Assembly (NCBI GenBank): GCA_965199595.1
Contig: OZ241182.1
Location: 2,542,001 to 2,606,000 of the forward strand
Length of the DNA stretch: 64,000 nt
Direction of reading: 5' to 3'
Origin: JBBROS01 sp965199595
GTDB taxonomy: Bacteria; Pseudomonadota; Alphaproteobacteria; Acetobacterales; Acetobacteraceae
The position numbers and the translations under genes are program-made. Below the pieces are notes generated by a model. The model searched no databases. It was not told where the DNA came from and saw only the letters and a program-made list of their open reading frames with translations. Positions 53,312 to 62,879 of the stretch are shown piece by piece. Numbering within the stretch: position 1 is the stretch's first letter; each line of letters opens with the position of its first letter.

Positions 53312-55395
53312 TCATGACCGCTTCGCCTGGGTGCGGGCGGCGTCCAGAACCTTCTCGGGCGTGAACCCGAACTTGGTCAGCAGGGCGGCGGCGGGTGCGC
53401 TGGCGCCGAAGGTGTGCATGCCGATGATCGCCCCGTGGCGCCCGACATAGCGGTCCCAGCCGATCACCGAACCCTGTTCCACCGCGACCCGGCCCTTGAT
53501 GGCGTCCGGCAGCACCGAGTCCTGGTAGGCCTCGTCCTGCTTCTCGAACAGCTCCCAGCTCGGCATGCTGACCACCCGGCGCCGATGCCCTCCGCCTTCA
53601 GCGCCTCATAGGCGCCAAGGCACAGGCTGATCTCGCTGCCGGTGCCGATCAGGATCACCTTGGGGGCCGGGCTGTCGGCGAGCACATAGCCGCCCTTGGC
53701 CAGGCCGGAGGCCGCGGCGAACTGCCCGCGGTCGATGGTCGGCAGCGCCTGGCGGCTCAGCACCAGCGCCACCGGATGATGCGTGGACGCCATCGCGACG
53801 CGCCACGCTTCCGCAACCTCGTTGGCGTCGGCCGGGCGCAGCACGATCATGCCGGGGATGGCCCGCAGCGCGATCAGCTGCTCCACCGGCTGGTGAGTCG
53901 GCCCGTCCTCGCCCACGCCGATGCTGTCATGGGTGAAGATGTAGATGACCGGCAGCTCCATGATCGCCGCCAGACGGATCGGCGGCTTCATGTAGTCGCT
54001 GAAGATCATGAAGCCGGAGCCGTAGGCGCGGATGCCCGAAAGCGCCATGCCGTTGCACACCGACCCCATGGCGTGCTCGCGGATGCCGAAGTGCAGGTTG
54101 CGGCCGGTGGGGCTGTCACCCTGGAAGCTGCCCGCGCCCTCGAACGTCATGTTGGACTTGGTGCTGGGCGCCAGGTCCGCGGCGCCGCCGATCAGCCAGG
54201 GCACATGCGGCCCGATGGCGTTCAGCACCTTCTGCGAGCTGTCGCGGGAGGCGAGGCCCTTGGCATCGGCGGGGAACACCGGGATGTCGGCATCCCAGCC
54301 CTGCGGCAGCTCGTGCCTGTCCATCTGGTCCAGCTCGCGCGCCAGGTCCGGGAACTCGGCGCGATACTTCGCCAGCATGTCCATCCAGGCATGACGCAGC
54401 CCGGCACCGCGCGCGCCCATCTTCTCGGCGAAATGCTCGGGCACGCCCGGCGGGATCAGGAACTGCGCATCCTCGGGCCAGCCATAGAACCGCTTGGCCG
54501 CCTTGATCTCCTCGTCGCCCAGCGGCTCGCCGTGCGCCTCGCGCGTGCCCTGCTTCTTCGGCGCGCCATAGCCGATGATGCTGTGCACGATGATCATGGT
54601 CGGGCGGTCATGCACGCCCTGCGCCTCGTGCAACGCACCGGCCATTGCCGCGGTGTCGTTGGCGTCGTCCAGGTGCAGCACGTTCCAGCCATAGCCCTGG
54701 AACCGCATGCCCACGTCTTCGCCGAACGCCAGGTTGGTGGCACCCTCGATGGTGATGTGGTTGCTGTCGTAGATCCAGACCAGGTTGGACAGGCCCAGAT
54801 GCCCGGCCAGGCTGGCCGCCTCGCCGGACACTCCCTCCATCATGTCGCCATCGCCGCACAGCGCGTAGATGCGATAGTCGTACAGCGGATAGCCCGGCCT
54901 GTTGTAGCGCGCCGCGAACCAGCGCTGCGCCATCGCCATGCCCACGGAATTGGCAACACCCTGCCCCAGCGGCCCCGTCGTGGTCTCCACGCCCGAGGTG
55001 TAGCTGTATTCGGGGTGCCCGGGCGTCACGCTGCTCAACTGGCGGAACTGCCGGAGGTCCTCCAGCGTCACCGCGGCCTCGCTGGTGGGCCCGTCCTTGC
55101 CGATCTTGCGCACGCCCGTCAGGTGCAGCAGCGCATAGAGCAGCATGCTGGCGTGGCCGACGGAGAGCACGAAGCGGTCTCGGTTGGGCCAGGTGGGATC
55201 AGCCGGGTCGAACCGCAGCACGTCCTGCCACAGGCTGTAGGCCACCGGGGCCAGCGCCATGGGGGTGCCGGGGTGGCCGGACTTGGCCTTCTGCACCGCA
55301 TCCATCGCCAGGGTGCGGATGGTGTCGATGCAGAGCTTGTCGATGGGAGCCGCGCCGATCGCTGGTTCCATGTTGCCTGCCGGAAGGTCCGCCAT
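53312..55395 (-). pseudogene. tkt: Transketolase, interrupted by a single-base frameshift
   Basis: Thiamine-diphosphate enzyme of the non-oxidative pentose phosphate route. The first frame (55395 down to about 53585) has KSGHPGTPMALAPV, the ThDP motif CGDGDMMEGVSGEAASLAGHLGLSNLVWIYDSN, and HDSIGVGEDGPTHQPVEQL. At about 53580 the frame changes: GCCGGGTGG where GCCCGGGTGG would give ARVVSMPSWELF. The rest (53312-53575) continues in the second frame to the normal C-terminus. As read, the protein ends with about 35 wrong residues and lacks the last 90. Start ATG has AAGGA six bases upstream. Type depends on whether the missing C is real. Confidence 0.85.
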
Positions 55396-55529
55396 GCCTG
55401 ATCCTTATCGAGTTCCTGCCCGGGTATGATCCCAACCTGTTTGGAAAGGAAGCGCAATGCCCGGCTCTCCCGCAAACGTGCCTGGACCTGCCGCGTTGCA
55501 CACCGAGACTTCATGAAGAGTGACCGCGC

Positions 55530-56189
55530 ATGCCCAAAGGCTTCATCTTCGACGTGGACGGCACCCTGGTGGACAGCGTGGACCTGCACGCGCTCGCCTG
55601 GCAGCGCACGCTGGTCGAGTGGGGACATGCGGTGGAGTTCGCCGCGGTGCGCGACCAGATCGGCAAGGGCGGCGACCAGCTGCTGCCGGTGTTCCTCTCC
55701 AAAGCCGAGGTCGAACGCGACGGCGAGGCGATCGAGGCCGCGCGGAGCGCATTGTTCAAGAAGGAGTACCTCGACCAGGTGCGCCCCTTCCCCGGTGTGG
55801 CCGAGCTGTTCGCCCGCCTGCTGGAACGCGGCCAGGCCATCGCCCTGGGCAGCAGCGGCAAGCCGGAGGAGCTGGACCACTACAAGGCGCTCGCCGGCAT
55901 CGACCACATGGACCTGCTGCAGACCACCTCGGAAGATGCCGAGAAAAGCAAGCCGCACCCCGATATCTTCCAGGCCGCGCTGCAAAAGCTCGGTTTCTCC
56001 GGCAACCAGGTGGTGGCCATCGGCGACTCGCCCTACGATGCCACGGCGGCGGTCAAGGCCGGCATCACCCCGGCCGGCGTGCTGTGCGGCGGCTTCCAGG
56101 CGGAGCAGCTGACCGAGGCCGGTTGCGTAACCCTCTATAAAGATTTGAGCGATATGCTGCGCCGCATCGACGACACGCCCCTGCGATGA
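55530..56189 (+). CDS. HAD family hydrolase, beta-phosphoglucomutase/phosphoglycolate phosphatase-like
   Basis: A 219-residue HAD phosphatase with an alpha-helical cap. The nucleophile motif FIFDVDGTLVDSVDLHALAW is at the N-terminus, ALGSSGKPEEL is motif II, and KSKPHPDIFQAAL with VVAIGDSPYDATAAVKAG are motifs III and IV. Substrate is a small phosphorylated compound, not identified. It is divergent from tkt; the 134-base gap must hold the promoters for both, but no clear -35/-10 pair is seen. Confidence 0.9.
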   Translation: MPKGFIFDVDGTLVDSVDLHALAWQRTLVEWGHAVEFAAVRDQIGKGGDQLLPVFLSKAEVERDGEAIEAARSALFKKEYLDQVRPFPGVAELFARLLERGQAIALGSSGKPEELDHYKALAGIDHMDLLQTTSEDAEKSKPHPDIFQAALQKLGFSGNQVVAIGDSPYDATAAVKAGITPAGVLCGGFQAEQLTEAGCVTLYKDLSDMLRRIDDTPLR

Positions 56190-56214
56190 ACCCTCCCTCC
56201 CGCCGGCTGCCCTT

Positions 56215-56880
56215 ATGGTGCTGACGCGCGACATGCTCGCGGATGGCGGCATGCTCCGTATGATCGCCGAGACCTCGCCAGGCTTGCGCGTCCTCACCGA
56301 TGCCGAACGCGCGGCCTCCCTCGCCGCCACCCTGGGGGCACGCCCGGCCGGGGCCACGGCCGTCTGGCTGTTCGCCTACGGCTCGCTGATCTGGAACCCG
56401 GCCTTTCACTTCGAAGAGCGGCGGCTCGCCCGCATCCATGGCTGGCACCGCGCCTTCTGCCTCTCCACCGTCGCCGGGCGCGGCACGCCGGAGGCGCCGG
56501 GCCTGGTGCTGGGCCTGGACCGCGGTGGCGCCTGCACCGGTGCCGCCTTCCGCATCGCCGAGGCCCTGCTGGAGCAGGAACTGGCGCTGCTGTGGCAGCG
56601 GGAGATGCTGTCCGGCAGCTACCAGCCGCGCTGGGTGGCGGTGCGCGGAGCGGACGGGGCGGCATTCGGCCATGCCATCACCTTCATGATCCGCCGGGAC
56701 GGCGAGTATTACACCCGCCTGGCGCCAGATGAGCTGGTGCGCCGCCTGGCGACCGCGGCCGGCGCGCTGGGCAGCTCCGCCGAGTACCTGTTCCGCACCC
56801 GCGACGGCCTGCGCGAACTTGGCATTCGCGACCGGCCTGTCGAGACGCTGTCTCGCGCGGTGGAGGCCTGGAGCGGCTGA
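56215..56880 (+). CDS. Glutathione-specific gamma-glutamylcyclotransferase (ChaC family)
   Basis: A 221-residue enzyme that cleaves glutathione to 5-oxoproline and Cys-Gly. The fold-defining YGSLIWNP is at about 55-62, WHRAFCLSTVAGRGTPEAPGLVLGLD follows, and the presumed catalytic Glu is in LLWQREML near residue 130. Length matches bacterial ChaC. Start at ATG 56215 agrees with the family N-terminus, which begins TRDML. It follows the HAD gene by 25 bases. Confidence 0.88.
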   Translation: MVLTRDMLADGGMLRMIAETSPGLRVLTDAERAASLAATLGARPAGATAVWLFAYGSLIWNPAFHFEERRLARIHGWHRAFCLSTVAGRGTPEAPGLVLGLDRGGACTGAAFRIAEALLEQELALLWQREMLSGSYQPRWVAVRGADGAAFGHAITFMIRRDGEYYTRLAPDELVRRLATAAGALGSSAEYLFRTRDGLRELGIRDRPVETLSRAVEAWSG

Positions 56881-56952
56881 CCATCACCGGATCGGCCACC
56901 AGATCGGGCTGACACCCTGGACGCCGGGTCCCGGCATCGCCACCTTCGTCCC

Positions 56953-59151
56953 ATGTCCTCTACACTCGCCCAAAAGCTGAACGATGCCCCGCCCGTCACC
57001 TTCCAGCAGGTGAAACAGGGCCCGAAGCCGCTGCAGAAGCCGCTTCGGGTGGTCTCGGCCTACGAACCCGCCGGCGACCAGCCGACCGCCATCACGGAAC
57101 TGGTCCGCGGCGTGAATGCCCGGGACCGCGACCAGGTGCTGCTCGGCGTCACCGGGTCCGGCAAGACCTTCACCATGGCGAAGGTGATTGAGGCGGCGCA
57201 GCGTCCCACGCTGATCCTGGCGCCGAACAAGACCTTGGCGGCCCAGCTCTATGCGGAGATGAAGGGGTTCTTCCCCGACAACGCCGTTGAGTATTTCGTA
57301 AGCTATTACGACTACTACCAGCCCGAGGCCTATGTGCCGCGGACGGACACCTACATTGAGAAAGACAGCCAGATCAACGAAGCCATCGACCGCATGCGGC
57401 ACAGCGCCACCCAGGCGCTGCTGGAACGCGGGGACGTGGTGATCGTCGCCTCGGTCTCCTGCATCTACGGCATCGGCTCGGTCGAGACCTATGGCCGCAT
57501 GGTGGTGAAGCTGCAGACCGGCGGCCAGATCGACCGGGACTCGCTGGCCCGCGCCCTGGTGGAGCTGCAATACCGCCGCAACGACGCCGCCTTCCAGCGC
57601 GGCACCTTCCGCCTGCGTGGGGAGATCGTGGACCTGTACCCGTCACACCTCGAAGACCGCGCCTGGCGCATCGCGCTGTTCGGCGACGAGATCGAGGCGA
57701 TCCGCGAGTTTGACCCCCTCACCGGCGAAGTCACCGCGACGCTGGAAGAGATCAACATCTACGCCAACAGCCACTACGTGACGCCGCGCCCAGCCCTCAC
57801 CCAGGCGGTGGCGAGCATCAAGATCGAGCTGCAGGAGCGGCTCAAGCAGTTCACCGCCGAGGGCAAGCTGCTGGAGGTCGAGCGGCTGCAACAGCGCACC
57901 ACCTTCGATATCGAGATGATCGAGACGACGGGCAGCTGCAAGTCCATCGAGAACTATTCCCGCTACCTCTCGGGCCGCCGGCCCGGCGAGCCGCCGCCCA
58001 CCCTGTTCGAATACCTGCCGGACAACGCCATGCTGATCGTGGATGAGAGCCACGTCACCGTGCCGCAGATCGGCGGCATGGCCCGCGGCGACGCGGCGCG
58101 CAAGGGCGTGCTGTCAGAGTTCGGCTTCCGCCTGCCCTCCTGCCTCGACAACCGGCCGCTGCGGTTCGAGGAGTGGGAGGCGTTCCGGCCGCAGACCATC
58201 TTCGTCTCAGCCACGCCGGGCCCGTGGGAGATGGAGCGCAGCGCCGGCGTGTTCGCGGAACAGGTGATCCGTCCCACCGGGCTGATCGACCCCGTGACCG
58301 AGGTGCGCCCGGTGGAGCGCCAGGTGGACGACCTGCTGGCGGAATGCCGCACCGTGATGCAGCAGGGCGGCCGCATCCTCGTCACCACGCTGACAAAGCG
58401 CATGGCGGAGGACCTGACCGAGTATCTCACCGAGAACGGCGTCAAGGTCCGCTACCTGCATTCCGACGTGGACACGCTGGAGCGCATCGAGATCATCCGC
58501 GACCTGCGGCTGGGCGTGTTCGACGTGCTGATCGGCATCAACCTGCTGCGCGAAGGGCTCGACATCCCGGAATGCGCCCTGGTTGCGATCCTGGATGCGG
58601 ACAAGGAAGGCTTCCTGCGCAGCCAGACCAGCCTGATCCAGACCATCGGCCGTGCCGCGCGGAACGTGGATGGCCGGGTCATCCTCTATGCCGACGTGAT
58701 GACCCGCAGCCTGCGCGCCGCGATCGAGGAGACGGAGCGGCGCCGGGCCAAGCAGTCCGCATGGAACAGCGAGAACGGCATCACCCCCACCAGCGTGCGC
58801 AGCCATATCGGCGAGGCGCTGGCCAGCGTGTTCGAGCAGGATTACGTGACCGTGTCCCCGGTGAAGGACGCCGGGATCACCGACATGGTGGGCAAGGACC
58901 TCAAGTCCTCGCTGGCCGAGCTGGAGAAGCGGATGCGCGCGGCGGCGGCGGATCTGGAGTTCGAGACCGCGGCCCGGCTTCGCGACGAGATCAAGCGGCT
59001 GGAAGCCCTCGAACTCGGTCTCGAACCACCCCCCAGCGCCTCGTTCAGCGCCAGGAAGCGGGACCGCACCCCGGAACCCCTGGGCCCCGGCGGCGGCGGT
59101 TATGATCCCGAGAAGCGCAAGAGCGGCGGCAAGCGGCGGCGTGGCCCCTAG
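56953..59151 (+). CDS. uvrB: UvrABC system protein B
   Basis: A 732-residue nucleotide excision repair protein. Walker A is in LLGVTGSGKTFTMAKVI, the damage-probing beta-hairpin region is in FVSYYDYYQPEAYVPRTDTYIEKDSQIN, helicase motifs include LIVDESHVTVPQIGGM and IGINLLREGLDIPE, and the C-terminal UVR motif (ELEKRMRAAAADLEFETAARLRDEIK) binds UvrC. The last 50 residues are a basic, Gly-rich tail. No LexA-type GTTC-N7-GTTC box is seen in the 72 bases upstream. It ends 2 bases from the convergent response regulator gene. Confidence 0.96.
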   Translation: MSSTLAQKLNDAPPVTFQQVKQGPKPLQKPLRVVSAYEPAGDQPTAITELVRGVNARDRDQVLLGVTGSGKTFTMAKVIEAAQRPTLILAPNKTLAAQLYAEMKGFFPDNAVEYFVSYYDYYQPEAYVPRTDTYIEKDSQINEAIDRMRHSATQALLERGDVVIVASVSCIYGIGSVETYGRMVVKLQTGGQIDRDSLARALVELQYRRNDAAFQRGTFRLRGEIVDLYPSHLEDRAWRIALFGDEIEAIREFDPLTGEVTATLEEINIYANSHYVTPRPALTQAVASIKIELQERLKQFTAEGKLLEVERLQQRTTFDIEMIETTGSCKSIENYSRYLSGRRPGEPPPTLFEYLPDNAMLIVDESHVTVPQIGGMARGDAARKGVLSEFGFRLPSCLDNRPLRFEEWEAFRPQTIFVSATPGPWEMERSAGVFAEQVIRPTGLIDPVTEVRPVERQVDDLLAECRTVMQQGGRILVTTLTKRMAEDLTEYLTENGVKVRYLHSDVDTLERIEIIRDLRLGVFDVLIGINLLREGLDIPECALVAILDADKEGFLRSQTSLIQTIGRAARNVDGRVILYADVMTRSLRAAIEETERRRAKQSAWNSENGITPTSVRSHIGEALASVFEQDYVTVSPVKDAGITDMVGKDLKSSLAELEKRMRAAAADLEFETAARLRDEIKRLEALELGLEPPPSASFSARKRDRTPEPLGPGGGGYDPEKRKSGGKRRRGP

Positions 59152-59153
59152 TC

Positions 59154-59906
59154 TTACGCTTCCACATCGGGCGCGCGGAGCAGATAACCCGCACCGCGAA
59201 TGCTGTGGATCAGCGCGCCGCCGCCCTCATCGGCCGGCAGCTTCTGGCGAAGGCTGAACACCAGCTGGTCCACGCTGCGGTCCTCCGGCCGCCACGGGCG
59301 CCGCAATGCGCTCTCGCTGAGCGTGTCGCGGGACACGGCCTGGCCGTTCGCCGCCGCCAGCACCTCGATCAGCGTGAACTCCGCCGAAGTGAGCGGGATC
59401 CGGCGCCCATCCTCCGCCGTCACCTGGCGCAACGCGATGTTGATGCGGATCGGCCCCACCTGCACCGCATCCCGCGACCGTGGCGAGATCCTGGCCTCCT
59501 CCCGCCGGTTGACCCGGCGGTGCACCGCCCGGATCCGCGCGATCATCTCCCGCATCCGCGGCGGCTTCACGATGTAGTCGTCGGCCCCCAGCTCCAGGCC
59601 GACAATCCGGTCCGCCTCCTCGCCCATGCCGCTCACCACGATCACGCCGCAGCTGCGGCTCTCGGCGAAATGCGCGATCAGGTCCACCCCGTTGGTGTCC
59701 GGCAGTTCAAGATCCACCAGAATGACGTCAGGATTGAAGCTGGCCTTGAGCGTGATCCCGGTCGCGCCCGTGCCGGCACACACGACACTCATGCCCGAAC
59801 GCTCCATCCCGCGCACCATGGCCTGGGCCACCGCCTCGTCATCCTCGATCAGCAGGACGCGCGGATTGGTGAGCAGTCCATCCGTGTCAGTTCTGGAGAC
59901 GTGCAT
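59154..59906 (-). CDS. OmpR family response regulator
   Basis: A 250-residue response regulator. Receiver domain: LLIEDDEAVAQAM, phospho-acceptor Asp65 in ILVDLELPD, and Lys in DDYIVKPPRMREM. Winged-helix output domain (about 150-245) ends SVDQLVFSLRQKLPADEGG and IHSIRGAGYLLR. ATG 59906 has AAGGG seven bases upstream and is preferred to the TTG at 59924. No sensor kinase is adjacent, so it is an orphan here. The AT-rich region upstream with repeated TGTCA motifs is a candidate self-regulatory site. Confidence 0.9.
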   Translation of the reverse strand: MHVSRTDTDGLLTNPRVLLIEDDEAVAQAMVRGMERSGMSVVCAGTGATGITLKASFNPDVILVDLELPDTNGVDLIAHFAESRSCGVIVVSGMGEEADRIVGLELGADDYIVKPPRMREMIARIRAVHRRVNRREEARISPRSRDAVQVGPIRINIALRQVTAEDGRRIPLTSAEFTLIEVLAAANGQAVSRDTLSESALRRPWRPEDRSVDQLVFSLRQKLPADEGGGALIHSIRGAGYLLRAPDVEA

Positions 59907-60132
59907 TTCTGGCCCTTCGTTCAATCATATGACCTAAAGGTAGCAGAAAACAACGAACTCACAATATTCGCTTGACATTCTATATGTTAAATCGATGTCA
60001 AAATCGGGACAGGAACTGTCAGCAAATCCATGGTGAAAATGTTTTCTGTCAAACAAACGCTGACTCTGAGCAGAGTTAAAGCCGTGAAAACATACCGGTC
60101 GATTATGAACAAACGTTAGATACAACAACTTA
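59907..60132. promoter_or_regulatory. AT-rich intergenic region with repeated TGTCA motifs
   Basis: These 226 bases are strikingly AT-rich against the GC-rich background and contain no credible gene. An inverted repeat, TTGACAT (59972-59978) and ATGTCAA (59995-60001), is followed by further TGTCA copies at 60017 and 60047. The region lies upstream of the response regulator gene and must carry its promoter, but no clear -10 is seen at normal spacing. Its right edge is the left end of the insertion sequence. Confidence 0.5.
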
Positions 60133-61087
60133 AAGCCCGTTTTGAAAGTGGCTGTGGTTCGAGCCTGACGGTGTGACCAGGCCGGTTGTTGCGGCGTTCC
60201 AGGTGGTTTGCTTGTTGTGGAGCATGCCGTGTGGACGCCTGAAGATCGTGCGTTGGTTGGAGATTACGGGGCTGGCCTGGCGCTGACGGACGACCAGTGG
60301 CGACTGTTGCAGCCACTGGTCCCGCCTGCCAAGCCCGGAGGCCGCCCGCGCACGATCGAAATGCGGCGCATGCTGGACAGCCTGTTCTACCTGCTGCGCA
60401 CCGGCTGCCAATGGCGACAACTGCCGCCACCACCCGCCTTCCTGCCGTGGACGACCGTGTATGGCTACTTCCGTGCCTTCCTGGACGCGGGCGTATGGGA
60501 GTCCATGCGCCATCACCTCGTGGTCATGCTGCGCGAGGGTGCAGGCCGGGAGCCAAGCCCCACAGCCACAGTGATCGACAGCCAAAGCGTGAAGACCACG
60601 GAAGCCGGCGGCCCGCGCGGCTACGACGCGGCCAAGAAAGTGACGGGGCGCAAGCGGCACATCGCCGTGGACACGCAAGGGCTGCTGCTGGGCGTCGTCG
60701 TGCATGCCGCCTCCGTCCAGGACGCGGACGGCATGGCTAGCCTGCTCAGGCGCGTCAAGCCGCTGTATTGCTGGCTGCGTGCCGTGTTCGCCGACGGCGG
60801 CTACAACCGCGTGCCGGCAATCCTGGCTTGCTTCCTGCTCGGGCTCGTCCTGCTGATCATCAGCCGTCCACGGGGCGCAAAAGGCTTTGTGCTTCTACCG
60901 CGCCGATGGGTGGTGGAACGCACGTTCGGCTGGCTCGGACGCTGGCGTCGGCTGTCAAAAGACTACGAGCGCCTGCCGAAGGTGTCCGAGGCCATGGTCA
61001 CCCTCGCCATGATCCGTCTCATGCTCAACCGCGCCGTCAGACCAAACCGTCTGCGACTGCCCGCCCCGTGACTTTTAAAACGGGCTT
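60133..61087 (+). mobile_element. IS5 family insertion sequence, IS1031-like, apparently complete
   Basis: A 955-base element with 17-base terminal inverted repeats (AAGCCCGTTTTGAAAGT at 60133-60149; the right end, read in reverse, differs at one base) flanked by TTA on both sides (60130-60132 and 61088-61090), a TNA-type target duplication as in IS1031-group elements. One transposase gene fills it. The whole appearance is that of a recent, potentially active insertion. Exact ends could shift by a base or two because the A run at the tip is ambiguous. Confidence 0.88.
60229..61071 (+). CDS. IS5 family transposase
   Basis: A 280-residue DDE transposase. The N-terminal DUF4096-type segment is LTDDQWRLLQPLVPP with TGCQWRQLP. 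The catalytic triad is intact: Asp117 in VIDSQSVKT, Asp189 in FADGGYN, and Glu230 in RRWVVERTFGWL, the Y-(2)-R-like IS5 signature. GTG 60229 gives the usual start length; GTG 60217 or TTG 60208 are alternatives. The stop codon's last base is the first base of the right inverted repeat. Confidence 0.92.
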   Translation: MWTPEDRALVGDYGAGLALTDDQWRLLQPLVPPAKPGGRPRTIEMRRMLDSLFYLLRTGCQWRQLPPPPAFLPWTTVYGYFRAFLDAGVWESMRHHLVVMLREGAGREPSPTATVIDSQSVKTTEAGGPRGYDAAKKVTGRKRHIAVDTQGLLLGVVVHAASVQDADGMASLLRRVKPLYCWLRAVFADGGYNRVPAILACFLLGLVLLIISRPRGAKGFVLLPRRWVVERTFGWLGRWRRLSKDYERLPKVSEAMVTLAMIRLMLNRAVRPNRLRLPAP

Positions 61088-61138
61088 TTAGCGCAGTTTC
61101 ATACCAGGGAACATACGTGTGAAAATGCAAATGCCAGG

Positions 61139-61891
61139 TCAAGGCCGCCGTGTGGCTGGTAAGGCACGGTAGCCGTCCACCGCGCTGTCGACCTGGCCGC
61201 CATCCAGGTCCACCCGCAACAGCCGGGTCGCCTCTTCCGGCTTGCCATCCATCGCCAGCACCGCCGCCATGTCGTGTCGTTCGCGCGGTGTCGCCTCCGG
61301 ACGTTCCGCGATCGGCCGCAGGATACGCACCGCCTCCCCCGACCGGCCGCTCATCGCCAGCGAAAGCGCGAGGTTCACCTGCGCCGCCCGCATCTCGGGG
61401 GCAGCGCCGATCGCCTCGCCATAGGCCGTCTGCGCGTCGGCGTGATGCCCCTGCAGATCCCGCGCGATGCCCAGATTGTTCAGCGCGGCGGCATTGCGCG
61501 GGTTGGCGGCGAGGGCGGCGAGGAACAGCGCCTCGGCCCCGGCCGGGTCCGTGGCGAGGCGCAGGCGGCCCAGGCCCATGCGGGCGCCGCCGGACTTCCC
61601 GTCAACCGCCAGTGCTGCCTGGTAGGCCGATGTCGCCTCCGCCGCGCGCCCCATGCTCGCCAGCGCATCGGCCCGGCACACCAGCAGGTCACCGTCCTTC
61701 GGGTGCTCCAGCAGCAGGGCGTTGCAGATGTTCAGCGCGATCTCGCCGGAGCCGCCGGCCAGCGCCACCCGGGCGGTGCTGAGGCTGGGCTGGCCGGAGA
61801 GGGACGGGTCGAGCTTGGCCGAACACGCGCCCAGCAGCGTGGCGAGGACCAGACCGGCGGTGCAGGGGAAGCGACGGTGGCGCGTGTTCAT
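61139..61891 (-). CDS. tadD: Tetratricopeptide lipoprotein TadD
   Basis: A 250-residue predicted lipoprotein of the Tad (Flp pilus) system. A lipobox LGAC follows the signal helix at about residues 20-23. Several TPR-like repeats follow, for example ALLLEHPKDGDLLVCRADALASMGRAAEATSAYQAALAVDG and ALAANPRNAAALNNLGIARDLQGHHADAQTAYGEAI. TadD is thought to help assemble or pilot the outer-membrane secretin. ATG 61891 is chosen. It follows tadC by 36 bases and is the last tad gene before the insertion sequence. Confidence 0.88.
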   Translation of the reverse strand: MNTRHRRFPCTAGLVLATLLGACSAKLDPSLSGQPSLSTARVALAGGSGEIALNICNALLLEHPKDGDLLVCRADALASMGRAAEATSAYQAALAVDGKSGGARMGLGRLRLATDPAGAEALFLAALAANPRNAAALNNLGIARDLQGHHADAQTAYGEAIGAAPEMRAAQVNLALSLAMSGRSGEAVRILRPIAERPEATPRERHDMAAVLAMDGKPEEATRLLRVDLDGGQVDSAVDGYRALPATRRP

Positions 61892-61927
61892 GCCCCGAGC
61901 ATACACGCAACCGAACGCAAGCGAATG

Positions 61928-62872
61928 TCAGTTGCCGCCCATCGAGCGGCCGATCTGGATCGCGGCCGGCCCCCCCACGATCATGAACACGCAGGGCAGG
62001 ATGAACATGATCATCGGCAGGGTGAGCAATACCGGCAGCCGGGCCGCCCGCTCCTCGAACCTGGTGAGGGACGCGGTGCGCATCTCGTTGGACAGCGTGC
62101 GCAGCGAGTCGGTGAGCGGCGTGCCATACTGCATGGTCTGCGTGAGCGTGGAGGTCAGGCGCATCAGGCTGTCGAGCCCGGTGCGGACCCCCAGGTTGTT
62201 GAGCGCCGCGGCGCTGTTGGACATCATTTCCAGCTCCCGCACGGTGGTGGACAGTTCCAGGCACATCTCCGGGTGCACCGCCCTCAGTTCCATCGAGACC
62301 CGGGCCATGGCGGGCTCCAGGCTCAACCCGGCCTGGGCGCAGATCACCATCAGGTCCAGCGCGTCCGACAACCCGGCCTCCAGCCGCTTCAGGTAGCCCT
62401 GACGGATCCGCTGGATCACCATGTCCGGCGCCACCAGGCCGAAGATGGCGAAGCCGCCCACGGTCGCGGCCCCGGTCAGCGGCTGCATCTGCATGTTCTG
62501 CCACAGCAGCCATCCCGCGACCGGCAGGCCGAACAGCATCGACAGCTTGCTGCCGATGAACAGCGCCATCGCATTCGGCCCGCGGAACCCGGCGGCGGAG
62601 AGCGTCAGCTGCAGCTCCGCCCGGGTGCGCCCCGGCAGGATGCCGCTCTGCATCACCCCGCGGCCCAGCCCGGTCACCGCCCGCTGCAACCCCCGGGCCA
62701 CGCCGCTCCCGGTCTTTCCCCTGTCGACCGGCGGGGTCCACTGGCCACGGGCCGCTTCGAACCGGCTGGACATCAGCACATCGGTGTCCGAGACCCGCAG
62801 CATCAGCACCGCGGCAATCACCATCATCACGGCGCTGAACGCGCCCACGGCGAGGAGGAGAGCGACGCTCAT
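61928..62872 (-). CDS. tadC: Type II secretion F family protein TadC
   Basis: A 314-residue inner-membrane platform protein of the Tad pilus machine. The N-terminal membrane helix (LLLAVGAFSAVMMVIAAVLML) precedes a cytoplasmic region, then GKTGSGVARGLQRAV, and the T2SSF domain with LEAGLSDALDLMVICAQAGLSLEPAMARV and SLRTLSNEMRTASLTRFEERAARLPVLLTLPMIMFILPCVFMIVGG. It pairs with TadB, whose stop lies 7 bases upstream. Confidence 0.93.
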   Translation of the reverse strand: MSVALLLAVGAFSAVMMVIAAVLMLRVSDTDVLMSSRFEAARGQWTPPVDRGKTGSGVARGLQRAVTGLGRGVMQSGILPGRTRAELQLTLSAAGFRGPNAMALFIGSKLSMLFGLPVAGWLLWQNMQMQPLTGAATVGGFAIFGLVAPDMVIQRIRQGYLKRLEAGLSDALDLMVICAQAGLSLEPAMARVSMELRAVHPEMCLELSTTVRELEMMSNSAAALNNLGVRTGLDSLMRLTSTLTQTMQYGTPLTDSLRTLSNEMRTASLTRFEERAARLPVLLTLPMIMFILPCVFMIVGGPAAIQIGRSMGGN

Positions 62873-62879
62873 GGCGGGG

